From JBCCTX01 sp965263105 (lineage in GTDB: Bacteria; Bacteroidota; Bacteroidia; J057): DNA of 64,000 nucleotides. Each line of letters begins with the position of its first letter. The first letter of the stretch is position 1. The DNA lies in assembly GCA_965263105.1 (NCBI GenBank), contig CBDHGL010000003.1, positions 3,906,001 to 3,970,000 of the forward strand, given 5' to 3'. Below are positions 61,123-64,000 of this stretch, piece after piece. A program made the position numbers and the translations under genes. Below the pieces are notes generated by a model. The model saw only the letters and a program-made list of their open reading frames with translations, ran no database searches and was not told where the DNA came from.

Positions 61123-62355
61123 ATGAAACTCCTCCAGAGCATTTACCAATCTTTGGACGCCATCCGAGCCAATTTCCTCCGAGCAGGGGTGACAATCTTC
61201 ATTATTGCCTTAGGAATCACCGCCCTGGTAGGGGTGTTGACTTCCATCGATGGGATTCGGGCGGGCATGGTGAGCAGCTTTTCTCGAATGGGGGCTAACA
61301 CCCTCAATATCCGAAATTGGTCTGCTGACTTACAATCGGAACAGCGAGGAAGGCGTCGGAAATATTTTCCTCCTGTCACCTTCCGGCAATACAAGGAGTT
61401 CAAGGATAAATTTGGCTCTATTGCCATAGTAGGAGGAGAAGGATATGGGGGAAGTGGACTCACAGCTAAATACATGGAGAGAGAGACCAATCAGGACATG
61501 AGTCTAAGGGGCGTAGATGAAAATTACCTTAAAACCGCTCGTTATGAAATCCTGGAAGGGAGGAGTATCGTGGAGGACGATGTCAATTTGGGACGAAATT
61601 TTGCAGTAATTGGGCATGAAGCCAAAATGCGTCTTTTCCCTAACGAGTCTGCTATAGGGAAGATCGTTACTATCAAGAAACACAAGTACCGAATAATAGG
61701 GGTATATGACAAGGTAGGAAACTCGTCTATGGGAGGGCAGGACAAAGTTGTCACGGTGCCTATCTCTACCTTGAGAAATCATGAATCCTATCTGGGTTCT
61801 CTCACGATCAATATCTATGTAGACGATCCATTGGAGATCGATTATATAACGGAGGAAGCCATAGGAACCTTTCGACTCGTGCGAGACCTCTGGCCTACCG
61901 ATGAAAATGACTTTTCGGTGACCCGGAGCGATTCCTTCGTAGATCGTGCAATGGAAAGTTTACAGGTCTTGACCGTCTCGGCCCAGATTATCGCCTTGAT
62001 CACCCTTTTAGGAGCCTCTGTAGCCCTGTTGAATGTAATGCTGGTGTCTGTTACCGAACGGACCAATGAGATCGGCCTTAGGAAGGCGCTCGGAGCAACC
62101 AATAAAAACATCCGACAGCAATTTCTTTTTGAAGCCGTCACCATTTGCCAGTTAGGAGGCCTACTTGGGATTGTTTTAGGACTCCTGGCAGGAAATATCG
62201 TGAGTAAATTCCTCCTTAAAGGGGATTTTGTTGTCCCCTGGATGTGGTTGTTTATTGGGGTAGTGGCTTGTTTTTTCGTAGGAGTTGTTTCTGGGTATTA
62301 TCCTGCTTACAAGGCTTCAAAAGTAGATCCAATCGAGTCCTTGCGGCATGTATAA
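61123..62355 (+). CDS. ABC transporter permease, MacB-like
   Basis: 410 residues: one segment near 20-42, a periplasmic MacB-type domain (about 50-270), then three segments near the C-terminus. The FtsX motif is RTNEIGLRKALGATNKNIRQQFLFEAV, and the end is the typical YPAYKASKVDPIESLRHV. It is a MacB-type exporter permease without fused ATPase, and no ATPase gene is next to it. Two small membrane-protein genes follow on the same strand. Confidence 0.93.
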   Translation: MKLLQSIYQSLDAIRANFLRAGVTIFIIALGITALVGVLTSIDGIRAGMVSSFSRMGANTLNIRNWSADLQSEQRGRRRKYFPPVTFRQYKEFKDKFGSIAIVGGEGYGGSGLTAKYMERETNQDMSLRGVDENYLKTARYEILEGRSIVEDDVNLGRNFAVIGHEAKMRLFPNESAIGKIVTIKKHKYRIIGVYDKVGNSSMGGQDKVVTVPISTLRNHESYLGSLTINIYVDDPLEIDYITEEAIGTFRLVRDLWPTDENDFSVTRSDSFVDRAMESLQVLTVSAQIIALITLLGASVALLNVMLVSVTERTNEIGLRKALGATNKNIRQQFLFEAVTICQLGGLLGIVLGLLAGNIVSKFLLKGDFVVPWMWLFIGVVACFFVGVVSGYYPAYKASKVDPIESLRHV

Positions 62356-62386
62356 GCTTTTTCTAGCCATTTTTATTGATAGTAAA

Positions 62387-62557
62387 ATGAATAGTTCTGG
62401 TGGTGAAAATATTGATTCAGAATCGCAAGCTTTCCCTACTCGGTCGGAGGAGTCTCCTTATATGACCTATCTCTATTTTATATTAAAAATTTTAGCGGGG
62501 ATAGGATCATTGATCTTGTTAACAAGGGAAATATTACAGCTTTTTAACGCAATATAA
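62387..62557 (+). CDS. Small membrane protein, 56 residues
   Basis: The ATG at 62387 is preferred; another ATG at 62348 would overlap the permease end. A polar N-terminus is followed by one membrane segment (YLYFILKILAGIGSLILLT). No family recognised. It lies 31 bases after the permease gene, and its stop overlaps the next start by one base (TAATG), which suggests co-translation. Confidence 0.55.
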   Translation: MNSSGGENIDSESQAFPTRSEESPYMTYLYFILKILAGIGSLILLTREILQLFNAI

Positions 62558-63051
62558 TGAAGATGAATACAACTATTTATATCCCTTTATATGAATCAAC
62601 AGATTCGGGTACCTGGTTTAGGGAATCAGCCCCTTTATTGTATAAAATAGTCGCCATTTTAATTTTCCTCGGAGGAATCACAATTTTTGTTGGGGGTATT
62701 GTTTACCAGAACTACTTCTTTGCCCTGAATGGGATTTTAATTTCCTTTTCTATCTGGGAAATTCATCGCTCAAGTAAAGGGTATCCTTCATTAAAGTCCA
62801 CTTTATTCCCACGTTTTCTTCAAATTGATGAAAAGGGAATTACCTATAAGACCAATGAATTTGGTAAGGAAAATATTTTTTTGTGGGAGGATATACAAGA
62901 GATTAAAGAGCAATTGACCTCCCTTAAGCTAATTCTCAATTCCACAGAAGAAGCTATAATTTCCTTATCGGAGGTGAATTATAAGGAGCTTAGGCAGGCG
63001 AAAAAGGTCACCCGTGAGTTGGCTGATAACAACCATATCCCTTACCAGTAA
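62557..63051 (+). CDS. Hypothetical membrane protein, 164 residues, PH-like C-terminus
   Basis: Two membrane segments (about 28-50 and 52-68) are followed by a cytoplasmic part: PRFLQIDEKGITYKTNEFGKENIFLWEDIQEIKEQ, a strand pattern like bacterial PH (bPH) domains. No exact family recognised. Its start overlaps the stop of the 56-residue gene. An unknown role in the membrane is the most that can be said. Confidence 0.65.
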   Translation: MKMNTTIYIPLYESTDSGTWFRESAPLLYKIVAILIFLGGITIFVGGIVYQNYFFALNGILISFSIWEIHRSSKGYPSLKSTLFPRFLQIDEKGITYKTNEFGKENIFLWEDIQEIKEQLTSLKLILNSTEEAIISLSEVNYKELRQAKKVTRELADNNHIPYQ

Positions 63052-63097
63052 AACTGTTCCTTTATTTCATCTATACTTTTTCACTAACTTGTTCCAT

Positions 63098-63538
63098 ATG
63101 AAAAAGTTAGTTACCCTTTTAGTTGCCTTTCTGTGCATCCATATTTACGCAACTCAAGCCCAGTCTATTCCTTCATCAGATGAAGAAGCCATCTATCGCA
63201 TCATGGGTATGCAGGAGACTTCCTGGAACAAAGGAGACATAGACACTTTTATGGAGGGCTATTGGAAATCTGATTCTCTGCTATTCATTGGAAGTAGTGG
63301 CCCTATCTATGGCTGGCAGGCTACCATGGATCGGTATAAGCGCGTGTACTCCGATCGCCAGAAAATGGGCAAACTCACCTTTGATATTTTAGAGCTGAGG
63401 AGTCTGGGAGAATCCCATGCTCGGTTAATAGGGAAATTTCACCTCAAACGGGAGATCGGGGATCTTGAGGGGTATTTCACCCTTATATGGATGAAGGTGG
63501 ATGGGGAATGGCTTATCATTAGTGATCATACGAGTTGA
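63098..63538 (+). CDS. Exported SnoaL-like/DUF4440 protein
   Basis: 146 residues from the ATG at 63098, with a signal peptide (MKKLVTLLVAFLCIHIYATQAQS). The mature part EEAIYRIMGMQETSWNKGDIDTFMEGYWKSDSLLFIG is the usual DUF4440 (NTF2-like) start, and WLIISDHTS the end. The fold holds small molecules; some relatives are isomerases or cyclases, others have no known activity. Function unassigned. Confidence 0.88.
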   Translation: MKKLVTLLVAFLCIHIYATQAQSIPSSDEEAIYRIMGMQETSWNKGDIDTFMEGYWKSDSLLFIGSSGPIYGWQATMDRYKRVYSDRQKMGKLTFDILELRSLGESHARLIGKFHLKREIGDLEGYFTLIWMKVDGEWLIISDHTS

Positions 63539-63565
63539 GAGGGGAGTGATCAGTTATAATTTTTT

Positions 63566-64000
63566 TTACCCCCGCTTATACGTCACCACAATCTCAAAAT
63601 TTATCGCCCGCCAACTTCCTCCGACGGGGCCACTGCCCAGGTTGATGATATCATCCTCATCAATATCTAGGACTTTGTTAACACCTATCTGGTAATAGGC
63701 ACCAAAGCCCACAGAACCAAAATTGGTTGGGAAAAGAGCGGCTGCTCCAAAAGGGAGATGGAGGTAAAAGCGTTTGACAGGATCGGGCTCCGCAACGCCC
63801 GGTTGAAAATCAGCATGATCAAAGCGATAGCCGATTATACCTCCTATTCGTGGATGAAACCATTGGAATTTGGGGCCAACTTTGAAATCTATCTCCAAGG
63901 CCGTTAAGCCCACCGACTGGTCGTCGCTGAAGTCTTCCATTACTCCCGGCAGGTTGAATCCAGAAGGATTAGGATTCTTATAGACAATTTGTATGCCCAA
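63566..64000 (-). CDS. Outer-membrane beta-barrel-like protein (5' end outside window)
   Basis: About 144 residues are visible, with the start beyond the right edge; the TTG at the edge is only the end of the window. Alternating strands with aromatic girdles (FEIVVTYKRG, YLHLPFGAAAL and GFGAYYQIGVNKVLD) suggest a small outer-membrane barrel. It ends in GG-like YKRG rather than an aromatic residue. It is convergent with the DUF4440 gene, 27 bases apart. Not further assignable. Confidence 0.65.
   Translation of the reverse strand: MGIQIVYKNPNPSGFNLPGVMEDFSDDQSVGLTALEIDFKVGPKFQWFHPRIGGIIGYRFDHADFQPGVAEPDPVKRFYLHLPFGAAALFPTNFGSVGFGAYYQIGVNKVLDIDEDDIINLGSGPVGGSWRAINFEIVVTYKRG

Noticed and set aside
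1..64000. CRISPR arrays, tRNA or rRNA genes, integrases or transposases
   Set aside because: None seen by eye on either strand; no regular spaced repeats and no tRNA-like T-loop with matching stems, though a covariance search was not possible.

Overview
The window looks like chromosomal DNA of a Bacteroidota species, probably a marine or free-living member of Saprospiria or Cytophagia; the order cannot be fixed from this sequence alone. The signs are: C-terminal tails of the type IX secretion kind on two exported proteins; lipoproteins and an OmpP1/FadL-GDSL pair; a stand-alone MnmD; BshA of bacillithiol synthesis; weak or absent Shine-Dalgarno sequences before most genes; and several promoters of the Bacteroidota type (TTG, about 19 bases, TAnnTTTG). 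No rRNA, tRNA, CRISPR array, prophage or insertion sequence was seen. Most genes are ordinary core or envelope genes.

Layout. 1-9.9 kb: end of an alpha/beta hydrolase, a sulfatase lipoprotein, an outer-membrane FadL-like channel with its GDSL partner, mnmA, a MoxR ATPase, an amidohydrolase and a lytic transglycosylase-like protein. 10-14.5 kb: a newly noticed 54-residue membrane protein with its own promoter, mnmD translationally coupled to an MscS channel, and hisA-hisF-hisE. 14.9-21.6 kb: an NAD-dependent epimerase/reductase, clpB, an omega-amidase-type nitrilase and a long signal peptidase I. 21.9-27.1 kb: a UPF0175/PIN toxin-antitoxin pair, a nicotinate phosphoribosyltransferase and a matrixin-like metalloprotease. 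27.2-33.6 kb: glycosylasparaginase-recG, an unknown membrane pair, and a PhoD phosphatase.

33.7-38.3 kb: nuoJ-nuoK-nuoL without nuoM or nuoN, then bshA and a DUF4834-like gene. 38.4-46.3 kb: a GT-C-like membrane protein, gamma-glutamyltransferase behind a 42-base palindrome, a beta-propeller protein, a ureohydrolase, a TerC protein, a leader-like 18-codon ORF with terminator, and an NSS transporter with its 37-residue partner. 46.3-51.3 kb: a TonB receptor, an unknown exported protein and hisI in one minus-strand run, then a sialidase-like T9SS protein and yidD. 51.4-64 kb: an azurin-like lipoprotein, ABC permeases, a fasciclin lipoprotein, a KirBac channel, a RecD-like helicase with lolD, a GH113-like lipoprotein, a DUF4197 lipoprotein, small membrane proteins and a partial beta-barrel.

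How genes work together. MnmA and MnmD act on the same wobble uridine of tRNA. HisA, HisF, HisE and the distant HisI are steps of one pathway. LepB, LolD, yidD and the lipoproteins serve the envelope. The least explained parts are non-coding: a dispersed ATAGTC(G/C)AC-type repeat in at least five intergenic regions (two copies shaped like small non-autonomous elements), the palindrome before the gamma-glutamyltransferase gene, the leader-like unit before the NSS transporter, and a 400-base unit between hisE and the epimerase gene ending in a minus-strand terminator. No clear new defence or mobile system was found.
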